A DNA stretch of 64,000 nt, taken from Sphingomonas sp. 32-62-10 (GTDB lineage: Bacteria; Pseudomonadota; Alphaproteobacteria; Sphingomonadales; Sphingomonadaceae). The position numbers and the translations under genes were made by a program. The notes beneath the pieces were generated by a model. That model was not told the DNA's origin, made no database searches, and saw only the letters and a program-made list of their open reading frames with translations. The stretch's first letter is position 1. The number at the start of each line of letters is the position of its first letter. The stretch is from positions 83,043 through 147,042 of the forward strand of contig NCEE01000011.1 of NCBI GenBank assembly GCA_002280555.1. Reading direction: 5' to 3'. Below are positions 36,438 to 44,743 of the stretch, one piece after another.

Positions 36438-36878
36438 TTATGGATGACCTATGCCGTTCATTGACATTGCGGCGTGGAGCGTCAGCGCGATCAGGCAAAG
36501 CGACGAGAGCGAGAACAGCGTAAATCGAACGATCACGCGGTTGACCAGCACTTGCACCAGGCTGTGCGCCACGCGCAGCCCGACATAACCCCAGGCGATG
36601 GCCAGATTCACGCCATCGCCGGTGCCGATCAGCGCATGGGTGATCGCGATCGCATAGAAAATCGTCGGCTGCTCATGCAGGTGGTTATAGTTATCCGCCG
36701 GCCATTGCTGCTTGGGGGGAATGATCGCCTTCAAGTCCGATCCTGCGCCGCCGACCAGGTTGAACGTGTCGATCTTTGCTTTGCGCATGGCGGGGAGCCG
36801 CGTCGCATACATCCAGAGCCACATAACGAGGCTCCACGCCGCCAACGCGACGACGGTAGCAAGAATTGGACTGTTCAT
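36438..36878 (-). CDS. MAPEG-family membrane protein
   Basis: Small integral membrane protein of the MAPEG (membrane-associated eicosanoid/glutathione metabolism) family. Four hydrophobic segments are visible, with NYNHLHEQPTIFYA between the first and second and RVAHSLVQVLVNRVIVRF between later ones, both typical. The ATG at 36878 has GGGGGGAG about 10 bases upstream, which is also one arm of a terminator hairpin. About 146 residues. Substrate unknown. Confidence 0.85.
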   Translation of the reverse strand: MNSPILATVVALAAWSLVMWLWMYATRLPAMRKAKIDTFNLVGGAGSDLKAIIPPKQQWPADNYNHLHEQPTIFYAIAITHALIGTGDGVNLAIAWGYVGLRVAHSLVQVLVNRVIVRFTLFSLSSLCLIALTLHAAMSMNGIGHP

Positions 36879-36881
36879 GAC

Positions 36882-36918
36882 AAAAAAACTCCCCCCGGAA
36901 TTGGTTTTCCGAGGGGAG
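36882..36918 (-). terminator. Rho-independent terminator after the DHS-like gene, overlapping the MAPEG ribosome site
   Basis: Reading the minus strand, a 12-base stem (36918-36907 with 36900-36889; CTCCCCTCGGAA against TTCCGGGGGGAG, one mismatch) encloses a 6-base loop and is followed by seven T (36888-36882). It starts 33 bases after the DHS-like stop. The 3' arm contains the Shine-Dalgarno-like GGGGGGAG for the MAPEG gene that starts at 36878. Confidence 0.8.
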
Positions 36919-36950
36919 CGGTGACTCACTATGTTTCGAAATGCAACCGA

Positions 36951-38015
36951 TCAGTCGAAGATCGCACCCCAGCGACGCTTGGCGCGGTCCTTCCAGAGGC
37001 CGCGGTGATAGGCGTCCGACGCGAGCAGCGGCATCACCGATCCGGCTTCAGCGAACACCATCTGCTCGATGCCGGTGTTGACCTTGCCCCAGCTCGCCGC
37101 TTCCTGCAGCGTCGATGACGAGCAGGCGCCGTCGCGCACATCGGCAACAGTGATCTGCACCGCATATTTATGCACCTCGACATCGTCATGACCGAGGATT
37201 TCGGCGCAGACGACGGTGTCTTGGATGAAGTTCTTCGGCACGCCGCCGCCGATCATCAGGAGTCCGGTCGTGCCGGCCTTGATCTTGATGTCGGTCAGTT
37301 CGCGGAAATCGGCGATGGCATCGAGCACCATGTACGGCTTGCCCGCCTTCACCGAATCGACCTGATGCTTGACGAGGCCGAAGCCCGCCGAGCTGTCGAC
37401 AAAAGCCGGGCAGAAGATCGGCACGTCATGCTCATAAGCGAGCTTAACGAGGCTGTTGTCCTTCTTGCCGTGCTCCATGAGATACTTGCCCATCTCGCGG
37501 ATGAAGGCGCGGCTCGAATAGGGGCGCGGCTCGAGCGTCTCGGCGATCTCGAAGATCGTGTGATCGACGTGCTGGAGCTCTTCCTCGTCGATATAGGTAT
37601 CGTAAATCCGGTCGATCAGGAGCGAGCGCAGCGTATCGTCATCGGGCACTTCCAGCGCCTGATAATGTTTGTGGCCGAGCCCTTCGAAGAAATCCATGTC
37701 GACGATCGTCGCGCCCGTCGCGACGACGCAGTCTACCATGTTGTTGCGGATCAACTCGGCATAGAGATCCATGCAACCGCCCGCCGAGGTGGAGCCAGCG
37801 ATCACCAGGCAGATCGTGCAATCGGGATCGGCGAGCATCTGGTTGTAGATGCCAGTAGCGCGCGAGAGATCGCGGCTGGTGAAGCTCATCTTGCCCATCG
37901 CCTCAACGATTGGCCGCGCATCGAAGCTGGTAATGTCGATATGCTCGACCTGGGTAGAGAGCAGTTCGGCTTTGCGCTGATCGTTGGTGCGGCTGGGGGT
38001 GAGCGTGTCGGTCAT
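36951..38015 (-). CDS. Deoxyhypusine synthase-like polyamine enzyme (homospermidine-synthase type)
   Basis: Member of the deoxyhypusine synthase fold. NAD-binding and active-site segments are visible: IAGSTSAGGCMDLY, VATGATIVDMDFFEGLGHKHY, IFCPAFVDSSAGFGL, MIGGGVPKNFIQDTV and the C-terminal ISVADV-like QITVADVRDGACSSSTLQEAASWGK. Bacteria lack eIF5A, and such enzymes have been linked to homospermidine or related polyamine synthesis. The upstream gene encodes an ornithine decarboxylase that would supply putrescine, which supports this. 354 residues. Confidence 0.87.
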   Translation of the reverse strand: MTDTLTPSRTNDQRKAELLSTQVEHIDITSFDARPIVEAMGKMSFTSRDLSRATGIYNQMLADPDCTICLVIAGSTSAGGCMDLYAELIRNNMVDCVVATGATIVDMDFFEGLGHKHYQALEVPDDDTLRSLLIDRIYDTYIDEEELQHVDHTIFEIAETLEPRPYSSRAFIREMGKYLMEHGKKDNSLVKLAYEHDVPIFCPAFVDSSAGFGLVKHQVDSVKAGKPYMVLDAIADFRELTDIKIKAGTTGLLMIGGGVPKNFIQDTVVCAEILGHDDVEVHKYAVQITVADVRDGACSSSTLQEAASWGKVNTGIEQMVFAEAGSVMPLLASDAYHRGLWKDRAKRRWGAIFD

Positions 38016-38032
38016 GAATAGATCCTCGAATA

Positions 38033-38137
38033 ACTACCGTCACCCCGGCCTCGAGCCGGGGTCCCGCTTCTTCTCCACGGCGGAGATAGGCAGCGGGCCC
38101 CCGGGTCAAGCCCGAGGTGGCGGGTAGAGTGGTAGTT
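38033..38137. repeat. Palindromic repeat between ODC and DHS-like genes
   Basis: A 105-base element with perfect 7-base ends AACTACC/GGTAGTT and inner arms built from CACCCCGGCCTCGAGCCGGGG and CCCCCGGGTCAAGCCCGAGGTG-like sequence, each also self-complementary. It fills almost the whole gap between the two minus-strand genes, starting 5 bases after the ODC stop. Its core differs from the repeats at 5552 and 57916, so it is a second repeat class. It could act as an intercistronic mRNA hairpin. Confidence 0.75.
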
Positions 38138-38142
38138 GGTTG

Positions 38143-39363
38143 TTACAGTGTGACGACGTTCGACGGAACAGCGACGCGCTCTTCCTCAACGTACAGCGAC
38201 ACCATCGGCTCATCGTCGACGATCACCGTTTCGTCTGATCCGAACCCGTTGAACGCGGTCCGCATGGCGGAGCCATAGGCGCCAAGCATGCCGATCTCGA
38301 TATAATCTCCGGCCTGGATATCGGCAGGCAGCATGAACGGCCCGGCCATGTGATCCATGTCGTCACAGGTTGGCCCGTAAAAGCTGAACGCCATGTCGCG
38401 CGCATTCGAATCGGGTTCGCGCAGCAGCGTGACAGGGAAGCGCCAGCCGATATGTGCCGCATCGAACAACGCGCCATAAGCACCGTCGTTGATATACAGC
38501 TCGTCACCGCGACGCCGTTCGACGCGCACGATGATCGAGCTATATTCAGCACACAGCGCACGACCGGGCTCGGCCCAAAGTTCTGCCGAATAGGAAATTG
38601 GCAGGCTTTCGAACGCGCGGTGAATCGTCGCGAAATAACGCTCGAGCGGGGGCGGTTCCATGCCGGGATAGCTCGATGGGAAACCTCCGCCGACATCGAC
38701 GACGTCAACGGTAACGCCTGCATCGACGATCGCTGCGCGGACACGCTCCATCGCCTGGGCATAGGCCTCCGGCGTCATCGCCTGGCTACCGACATGGAAG
38801 CAGATGCCAAGCGCATCAGCTGCCTGACGCGCCGCAAACAGCAATTCGCGCGTCTCACCCGGCGCTGCACCGAACTTCGATGCAAGGCTCAGCTTCGAAT
38901 GCTCCGACGACACGCGAAGCCGGACGCAGAGCGTCAGGTCGGTCGCGTCCTGGGTGGCCGCCATGATCTTCGCCAGCTCTTCCATGCTGTCGAGCGAGAA
39001 CACGCGGACGCCGTGGGTGAAATAGGCCTCGGCAATTGCCTCTGGCGCCTTGACCGGGTGCATGAAGCACAAGGTCGCTCCAGGCAGCGTCGACGCGACC
39101 AGCCGCACCTCGGTAATCGAGGCGACGTCGTAATGCGTGATACCGCTCTCCCACAGCACCCGAAGCAGATCGGGCGAGGGGTTGGCCTTGACCGCATACA
39201 TCGACCGGCCCGGAAACTTCTCAACGAAGAATCGGGCGGCCCGCGCAGCAGCGTGGGGACGAATTAGCGTGACCGGCTGAACCGGCCGCGACGAAAGAAC
39301 GATTCCAATGGCGGAACCGGTCTGGGAGCCAACTAGCTCCCGCGCGCTATGATGCTTGTGCAA
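38143..39363 (-). CDS. Ornithine decarboxylase, fold III
   Basis: PLP-dependent ornithine/lysine decarboxylase of the alanine-racemase fold, making putrescine. PLP lysine in MYAVKANPSPDLL, VDVGGGFPSSYPGM for phosphate binding, AEPGRALC, and FYGPTCDDMDHM with the active-site Cys-Asp of the partner subunit, the eukaryote-like ODC arrangement. Start chosen as TTG 39363 because GGAGG stands 9 bases before it; no nearer ATG fits. About 406 residues. The downstream DHS-like enzyme likely uses its product. Confidence 0.9.
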   Translation of the reverse strand: MHKHHSARELVGSQTGSAIGIVLSSRPVQPVTLIRPHAAARAARFFVEKFPGRSMYAVKANPSPDLLRVLWESGITHYDVASITEVRLVASTLPGATLCFMHPVKAPEAIAEAYFTHGVRVFSLDSMEELAKIMAATQDATDLTLCVRLRVSSEHSKLSLASKFGAAPGETRELLFAARQAADALGICFHVGSQAMTPEAYAQAMERVRAAIVDAGVTVDVVDVGGGFPSSYPGMEPPPLERYFATIHRAFESLPISYSAELWAEPGRALCAEYSSIIVRVERRRGDELYINDGAYGALFDAAHIGWRFPVTLLREPDSNARDMAFSFYGPTCDDMDHMAGPFMLPADIQAGDYIEIGMLGAYGSAMRTAFNGFGSDETVIVDDEPMVSLYVEEERVAVPSNVVTL

Positions 39364-39500
39364 CTCAAGGGACCTCCAAATGTCGTGAGACAAAACGAAA
39401 AAGCTGCCTTGCGGTTGGAAGTCCCATGGGGCAGCGGAAGGGCCGAATAGGGTCGCATGACGCGCATGTAAATAGTTATTTGATCGCCGGGGAATTTTTG

Positions 39501-40463
39501 ATGACAATTTTGCGACAACCGACCCGGGCAGGCGTGCGCGATGCTGCCGCAAAGGTTGCTGCTGTCATGCCGCCAAGCCCGTTATTTATCCATGATTTCA
39601 ACGGTATATCGATTGCCTTCAAGGCGGAGTGCCTGCAGCCGATCGGTTCGTTCAAATTGCGCGGCGCATGGCATCGGTTGACCGCAATCGATACCGAATC
39701 GCGCAGTAAGGGCGTGGTTGCTTTTTCATCAGGCAATCATGCCCAAGGGGTTGCCTGGGCCGCGAAGCGGCTAGGCATGCCCGCGCTCATCGTGATGCCG
39801 AGCGATGCACCTGCAGTGAAGCGCGAGGCGACGCTGGCGCTGGGTGCAGAAATCGTCACCTATGATCGTGCGACCGAAAGCCGCGAGAAGATCGCCGCAA
39901 GTTTGGCGGGTGCGCGAAACGCCGCGCTGGTGCCGAGTTTCGACGATCCCTGGATCATCGAGGGGCAGGGCAGTGCCGCCATCGAAGCGGCGGCGCAGAT
40001 GAAGGCGCAGGGGCTGCCTTCGCCGACTCAGGTCATCGTGCCATGCGGCGGTGGCGGCCTGGCCGCCGGAATCGCGCTGGCGCTGCCCGACGCGACGATC
40101 ACCGTCGTCGAGCCAGAAGGTTGGGATGACATGAAACGCTCGCTCGAAACGGGCTGGATCGAGCCGGTTGGCGCGAACCCACCGCCCACCGCCTGTGATT
40201 CGCTGCAGACCAAAGAGGTATCGCGGTTGACGTTCGACGTTCTGTCACGGCGCGGGGTTTCGGGGATTGCCGTGAGTGAAGTTGAGATCGAAGACGCCCA
40301 GCGCTGGGCAGCCCGCTATCTCAGGCTCGTGATCGAACCCGGCGGCGCGGTAGCGCTGGCCGCGCTGCTGGCAGGGAAGGTCGCCGCAGTGCCGGAGATG
40401 CTCGTCATCCTGTCAGGGGGTAACGTCGACCCGGACGCTTATGCGGCAGTACTCGCACGATGA
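39501..40463 (+). CDS. Threonine/serine dehydratase-like PLP enzyme
   Basis: Fold-II PLP enzyme of the threonine dehydratase/serine racemase group, catalytic domain only. The PLP lysine is in LQPIGSFKLRGA near residue 54, SSGNHAQGVAWAA follows, and VPCGGGGLAAGIALA binds the PLP phosphate. There is no C-terminal ACT-like regulatory domain, so it resembles the catabolic or racemase type rather than biosynthetic IlvA. ATG at 39501; 320 residues. Divergent from ODC with a 137-base gap. Confidence 0.87.
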   Translation: MTILRQPTRAGVRDAAAKVAAVMPPSPLFIHDFNGISIAFKAECLQPIGSFKLRGAWHRLTAIDTESRSKGVVAFSSGNHAQGVAWAAKRLGMPALIVMPSDAPAVKREATLALGAEIVTYDRATESREKIAASLAGARNAALVPSFDDPWIIEGQGSAAIEAAAQMKAQGLPSPTQVIVPCGGGGLAAGIALALPDATITVVEPEGWDDMKRSLETGWIEPVGANPPPTACDSLQTKEVSRLTFDVLSRRGVSGIAVSEVEIEDAQRWAARYLRLVIEPGGAVALAALLAGKVAAVPEMLVILSGGNVDPDAYAAVLAR

Positions 40464-40639
40464 CACCGCTCTTCGGCTCGATCGCCGCCGCCGCGCCTGC
40501 AATTGCGATGTTGGCGGTGTTCGCATGCTTGATTGGTGGCGGGTGGATGATCGCGAAGAATGTCGATCGCAAAAAGGGTGTGCTACTGCTGGTGATGGCA
40601 GCCGTTTTGTTCGGCAACGTGTTGATCTGGACGCTCTAG
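40460..40639 (+). CDS. Small membrane protein, 59 residues
   Basis: Short gene starting at ATG 40460, overlapping the dehydratase stop (ATGA), ending with TAG at 40637-40639. Two hydrophobic helices are visible: about residues 8-26 (IAAAAPAIAMLAVFACLIG) and 38-58 (KKGVLLLVMAAVLFGNVLIW), joined by the basic loop KNVDRKKG. No family recognised. Its last 4 bases overlap the end of a convergent gene. Confidence 0.7.
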   Translation: MTPLFGSIAAAAPAIAMLAVFACLIGGGWMIAKNVDRKKGVLLLVMAAVLFGNVLIWTL

Positions 40640-40890
40640 TATCGTTCGCGACCTCGGGTGCGGAGCAAGTGACGGACGGCGAAGAAAACCAGCGTCAGCG
40701 ACGTTACCAATGAAATGACGAACGGGGCGGGGCCCAGACCCCACGTCAACTGGCCAATCGGAAGCGTCACCATCAGCGGAAAGGCGACGAGCACCAGCAA
40801 CGCTGCCCAGCCTTTCGCGTTCACTGGCACCGCCTTCAGGCGCGATCCCTGAATACGATATTCGAACCAGATCTCGCGCCCGTCGGCCAT
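40636..40890 (-). CDS. Small membrane protein, 84 residues
   Basis: Hypothetical protein with a basic N-terminus (EIWFEYRIQGSRLKAV) and two hydrophobic helices, about residues 28-46 (AALLVLVAFPLMVTLPIG) and 53-72 (APFVISLVTSLTLVFFAVR). It lies 9 bases after the alpha/beta-hydrolase start region in divergent-free, same-strand order and ends against the convergent 59-residue gene. No function can be assigned. Confidence 0.65.
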   Translation of the reverse strand: MADGREIWFEYRIQGSRLKAVPVNAKGWAALLVLVAFPLMVTLPIGQLTWGLGPAPFVISLVTSLTLVFFAVRHLLRTRGRERY

Positions 40891-40899
40891 GGGATGATA

Positions 40900-41556
40900 T
40901 TATTTGATCGGCGAGTTCGGGTCCAGCCGCATGTCCAGATAATTGTCCACGCTTTCCATCAGTTCCGGCATTTCATGCTCGAAGAAATGGTTCGCGCGGG
41001 GCAACACATCGTGATGGATGGTGATGTGCTTTTGTGTCCGCAGCTTGTCGACAAGCTTCTGCACCGCCAGCGGGGTGACGACCTCATCGCCCTCGCCCTG
41101 GATGATGATGCCCGATGAGGGGCAGGGGGCGAGAAAGGTGAAGTCGTACATATTGGCCGGCGGCGCGATCGAGATGAAGCCGCGGATTTCCGGGCGACGC
41201 ATCAGCAACTGCATGCCGATCCACGCGCCGAAGCTGACCCCGGCGATCCAGGTGGTTGATGCTTCGGGGTGGATGCTCTGCACCCAATCGAGCGCGCTCG
41301 CTGCATCCGAGAGCTCACCGACCCCATTATCGAACGTGCCCTGGCTCTTGCCGACGCCACGGAAATTGAAGCGCAGCGTGGCAAAGCCGCGCCGCTGGAA
41401 GGTCTTGTAGAGCTCCTGAACGATCCGGTTGTTCATCGTGCCGCCCGACGACGGGTGCGGATGAAGGATCATCGCGACGGGAGCGCGCGGGCGCGGTGGG
41501 GGCGAGAAACGGCCTTCGAGACGGCCATCGGGGCCGGGAAAAATAACTTCGGGCAT
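40900..41556 (-). CDS. Alpha/beta hydrolase (dienelactone-hydrolase-like)
   Basis: Cytoplasmic alpha/beta-hydrolase of the short YfbB-like/serine aminopeptidase type. The oxyanion motif LHPHPSSGGTMNN, FRGVGKSQG and the nucleophile elbow GVSFGAWIG are visible; the Asp (QGEGDEVVTP) and His (RANHFF) complete the triad. ATG 41556 has CAGG at a suitable distance; an upstream GTG frame start is less likely. 218 residues. Next to the cysteine desulfurase pair but on the opposite strand. Confidence 0.85.
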   Translation of the reverse strand: MPEVIFPGPDGRLEGRFSPPPRPRAPVAMILHPHPSSGGTMNNRIVQELYKTFQRRGFATLRFNFRGVGKSQGTFDNGVGELSDAASALDWVQSIHPEASTTWIAGVSFGAWIGMQLLMRRPEIRGFISIAPPANMYDFTFLAPCPSSGIIIQGEGDEVVTPLAVQKLVDKLRTQKHITIHHDVLPRANHFFEHEMPELMESVDNYLDMRLDPNSPIK

Positions 41557-41662
41557 GAAAAACCTGCTGACCAATCAAGGTGGCGCGCCGAACGCGGGAT
41601 GCGCGGCTATAGAGGAAAGGGCCCGCTTGGCGCAATCATTCTAGGCGGCTAGGGCTAGGCGC

Positions 41663-42736
41663 GTGAAAAAGCGCATCTATCTCGATCATGCCGCGACCAC
41701 GCCGATGCGCCCCGAAGCGATTGCCGCAGTGGCAGACGGGATGGCGCGCTGGGCCAATCCGTCCTCCCCCCATGCTGAAGGGCGCGCGGCCCGCGCGGCG
41801 CTGGAAGAGGCGCGGGCGCGGATCAAGGCAGCACTCGACTGGACGGGCGAGCTGATTTTTACCAGCGGCGCGAGCGAGGCACTGTGGATCGCGCTCAACC
41901 GGGCGAAGGTCGAGCGGCGGATCGTCAGCGCGGTGGAACATGACGCGGTGTTCCGCGCGGCGCCGGGGGCTGAGGTGGTGCCGATTACGAACGGCGAGGT
42001 CGATGGTGATGCTCTGGCTTCGCTGCTGGATCGGTCCGGCCGGGCGATTGTGGCGCTGCAGAAAACCAATTCCGAAACCGGCACGCAGATCATCCCCTAT
42101 CAACACCCCGCTGCTATCGACGCGATCCGGGCCGCCGGCGCGTTGCTGCTGAGCGACTGTTCGCAATCGGCTGGAAAGTATCCTCTCCCCGACGCCGATC
42201 TGATTGTGGTGTCAGCACACAAGCTGGGTGGCCCGCCCGGGATCGGCGCGCTGCTGGTGCGCGACCTTGCTGTGCTGGAGCCGGTTGGCGGGCATGAATT
42301 CGGCTATCGGATGGGCACCGAAAACCTGCCCGGCGCGCTCGGTTTTGCCGCCGCACTGGAAGCGGGTGGATTGGATAGCTGGCATACCAATGTCGATCAG
42401 CGATTTGCTCTTACCGACATCTTCAACGCAGCGGGGGACGTCATTGCGCCCGGCGCGCAATCGTCACATGTTTTTGCGGTTGCGATGCCGAACCTCTCCT
42501 CCGCCGCGCAGCTGATCCGCTTCGATGCGATGGGGTTTGCTGTATCGGCGGGCAGTGCCTGTTCGTCGGGCACGCTCAAGCGTAGCCGCGCGCTGGCAGC
42601 GTTTGGCGTGGATGAGGATACTGCCAGCCGCACGATCCGGGTGAGCTTCGGGTGGAACACCACGCCCGAAGAGATCGAGGCCTTTCGCGACGCCTGGCTC
42701 GAAGTCGCGCAGGATGCATCGAAGCGGGCGGCATGA
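41663..42736 (+). CDS. Cysteine desulfurase, first of a tandem pair
   Basis: Class V aminotransferase-fold cysteine desulfurase (NifS/IscS-like), which mobilises sulfur from cysteine. IYLDHAATTPMRPEA starts it, the PLP lysine is in VVSAHKLGGPPGIGALLV, and the catalytic Cys is in VSAGSACSSGTLKRS. GTG start at 41663. At 357 residues it is slightly shorter than IscS. It overlaps a second desulfurase by 4 nt, and a ferredoxin follows, so the unit is likely an Fe-S assembly or sulfur-relay operon. Confidence 0.9.
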   Translation: MKKRIYLDHAATTPMRPEAIAAVADGMARWANPSSPHAEGRAARAALEEARARIKAALDWTGELIFTSGASEALWIALNRAKVERRIVSAVEHDAVFRAAPGAEVVPITNGEVDGDALASLLDRSGRAIVALQKTNSETGTQIIPYQHPAAIDAIRAAGALLLSDCSQSAGKYPLPDADLIVVSAHKLGGPPGIGALLVRDLAVLEPVGGHEFGYRMGTENLPGALGFAAALEAGGLDSWHTNVDQRFALTDIFNAAGDVIAPGAQSSHVFAVAMPNLSSAAQLIRFDAMGFAVSAGSACSSGTLKRSRALAAFGVDEDTASRTIRVSFGWNTTPEEIEAFRDAWLEVAQDASKRAA

Positions 42737-43824
42737 TTTACCTCGATTATCAGGCGACCACCCCGCTCGCGCCCGAAGCGCTTGAGGCGATGCTTCCCTG
42801 GCTCCGTGACAGCCACGCCAACCCGCATTCGTCGCACAGCGCTGGGCGGGCGGCCAAGGCAGCCGTGGAGGTGGCGCGCGAACGGGTATTGGCCCTGTTG
42901 CCGCGCGGCGGCTCGCTCGCCTTCACCAGCGGTGCGACCGAAGCGCTGAACTGGGCGATCAAGGGCACCAGCGGCTCGATCGTGACGATCGCCACCGAAC
43001 ATGCCGCCGTGCTCGATACAGTCGAGGCTGTGCGACGGGAGGGGCGGCGGGCGGTGATTCTGCCGGTCGGCGTCGATGGCCTGATCGATCTCGAAGCCGC
43101 CCGGGCTGCGATTGCACCTGGGGTCGGGCTGGTCGCGGCGATGCTCGTGAACAACGAAACCGGGGTGATCCAGTCGATCTCGGCGCTCGCCGATCTGGCG
43201 CATGCAGCGGGCGCGTTGATGCTGTGCGATGCCGTTCAGGGCTATGGCCGGGTGCCGATTCCTGATGCGTGCGACTTGGTCGCTGTCTCGGGCCACAAGA
43301 TCCATGGTCCCAAGGGCATCGGCGCGCTTTGGGTGCGAGACGGCGTTACCCTTGAACCTTTGATACACGGCGGCGGGCAGGAAGCACTTGGTCGATCCGG
43401 GACCTTGTCGCCCGCCTTATGCGCCGGTTTTGGCATAGCGGCGCAACTGATGGCCGACCGGGCAAAGGCGGATCAGGCGCATGTCGAGCTGCTTGCTGGT
43501 ATAGCGCGCCAGCATTTCGGCCCCGGCTGGCGCATAAATGGGTCGACCAACCAACGCTATCACGGCAATTTGAACCTGCGCCGTGACGGTCTCGACGTTG
43601 CGCGGTTGATGAGCGATTGCCGCACGATCGCCTTTTCGGCGGGCTCGGCTTGTGCGAGTGGATCGGGCAGGCCGAGCCATGTCCTGCAGGCCTCGGGCTT
43701 GACCGATGCCGAGGCGCGGGCGAGCATTCGACTGGGGTTTGGGCGCTATACGACACAGGAAGAATTGATGACTGCGATCGATGCCATCATTGCCGCTGCC
43801 GCCGTACAGGAAATGGTTGCATGA
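42733..43824 (+). CDS. Cysteine desulfurase, second of a tandem pair
   Basis: Paralogue of the preceding gene with all catalytic features: MIYLDYQATTPLAPEA, PLP lysine in VSGHKIHGPKGIGALWV, RSGTLSPALCAGFG, and catalytic Cys in SAGSACASGSGRPS. 363 residues. The ATG overlaps the stop of the first copy and its own stop overlaps the ferredoxin start. The two copies share the fold but differ at most positions, so this is not a recent duplication. Confidence 0.9.
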   Translation: MIYLDYQATTPLAPEALEAMLPWLRDSHANPHSSHSAGRAAKAAVEVARERVLALLPRGGSLAFTSGATEALNWAIKGTSGSIVTIATEHAAVLDTVEAVRREGRRAVILPVGVDGLIDLEAARAAIAPGVGLVAAMLVNNETGVIQSISALADLAHAAGALMLCDAVQGYGRVPIPDACDLVAVSGHKIHGPKGIGALWVRDGVTLEPLIHGGGQEALGRSGTLSPALCAGFGIAAQLMADRAKADQAHVELLAGIARQHFGPGWRINGSTNQRYHGNLNLRRDGLDVARLMSDCRTIAFSAGSACASGSGRPSHVLQASGLTDAEARASIRLGFGRYTTQEELMTAIDAIIAAAAVQEMVA

Positions 43825-44153
43825 TCCGCGTCCGCTTTGTCGCCACCGATGGAACCGTGCGCGAGGTTAACGGCCAGCCGGGCGACCGGTTGCTCGATAT
43901 CGCCCAGGCAGATGGCCAGCCGTTGGAAGGCACGTGCGAGGGGCAGATGGCGTGTTCGACCTGCCACGTCATCATCGACGCTAATGATTTCGCGAAACTG
44001 AAGCCCGCGCGCGAGGAGGAAGAGGATATGCTCGATCTTGCGCTCGGCGCGACGCGCAACAGCCGGCTCGCCTGCCAGATCTGGCTCGATGCGGCATGGG
44101 AGAGTTTGACGGTGAAGATGCCGCGCGAAACGCGGAACATGCAGGGCCGTTAA
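43821..44153 (+). CDS. fdx: [2Fe-2S] ferredoxin, adrenodoxin type
   Basis: Plant/vertebrate-type 2Fe-2S ferredoxin of 110 residues. The cluster ligands are visible in GTCEGQMACSTCHV (Cys-x5-Cys-x2-Cys) and the fourth in SRLACQIWL, the pattern of ISC-type ferredoxins. The acidic region REEEEDMLDLA is a normal partner-docking surface. ATG overlaps the second desulfurase stop. It can supply electrons for cluster assembly or to an oxygenase elsewhere. Confidence 0.9.
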   Translation: MIRVRFVATDGTVREVNGQPGDRLLDIAQADGQPLEGTCEGQMACSTCHVIIDANDFAKLKPAREEEEDMLDLALGATRNSRLACQIWLDAAWESLTVKMPRETRNMQGR

Positions 44154-44197
44154 CCATTACGCCTCTGGTGCCCATCCGCACCTACAGGAGGATAGCC

Positions 44198-44464
44198 ATG
44201 AAATTCATTGCCTTCATCGCAGCCACACTTGTGGGCGCCTCTGCCCTGACGCCGATCCCGACCATCTCGGCCGCCAGCGCCCAGGAACGCGTGACCCGGC
44301 AGGAACGCGTGGTCGTTACCCAGCGCCGCACGGTAACGCGCCATAATGGCTGGCGAAACAACAACCGCTGGCGGCACAACAATCGCACGCGGCGGGTGTG
44401 CAAGGTCACTTACCGTAACGGAAATCGCATCCGCCGCTGCCGCACCATCCGGGTACGCTACTAA
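44198..44464 (+). CDS. Small Arg/Asn-rich secreted protein
   Basis: 88-residue product with a signal peptide (FIAFIAATLVGASALTPIPTISAASA) and a mature part very rich in Arg, Asn and His (RWRHNNRTRRV), including two Cys. AGGAGG stands at an ideal distance before ATG 44198, so translation is likely. No family is recognised; such basic periplasmic proteins are common in sphingomonads and of unknown role. Confidence 0.8.
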   Translation: MKFIAFIAATLVGASALTPIPTISAASAQERVTRQERVVVTQRRTVTRHNGWRNNNRWRHNNRTRRVCKVTYRNGNRIRRCRTIRVRY

Positions 44465-44499
44465 ACCTTGATCCGCCCGCCTTACTCCCCCATATGCGC

Positions 44500-44595
44500 C
44501 GTGGGAGTCGGGCGGGCGTAGCCGTCGCCAACTTGGTCAGGGCCGGAAGGCAGCAGCCACAACGATTTTCGCTGCGGGTCGTCCCGGCTCCCACC
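44500..44595 (+). ncRNA. ffs: Signal recognition particle RNA (4.5S type)
   Basis: The conserved SRP domain IV is present: GGTCAGGGCCGGAAGGCAGC with its symmetric loop. The ends GTGGGAGTCGGG (44501-44512) and CCCGGCTCCCAC (44583-44594) pair over 12 positions, giving a hairpin of about 96 nt. It lies upstream of dnaX, a usual place in alphaproteobacteria. Confidence 0.95.
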
Positions 44596-44743
44596 GCGAA
44601 CGGGTGCAAATCACCCGTGAGCGCGGCCGGCGGGCGAAAGCCCGTCCGACGACACGGCTTTGCCGGGTCGCTCCTCAATCTCCCGAAACCATTCCACCCA
44701 ACCCGCTAGCGCCCGCGCGAGCGAGCGACTAGATCGGTCATCG

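Noticed and set aside
37170..38021. Plus-strand frame opposite the DHS-like gene
   Set aside because: Shadow; the minus strand encodes a full, conserved enzyme with a good start and terminator.
38350..39267. Plus-strand frame opposite ODC
   Set aside because: Shadow; ODC motifs are intact on the minus strand.
39364..39500. speF-type leader RNA before ODC
   Set aside because: The gap is only 137 bases and shared with a divergent gene; no long conserved leader structure could be made out.
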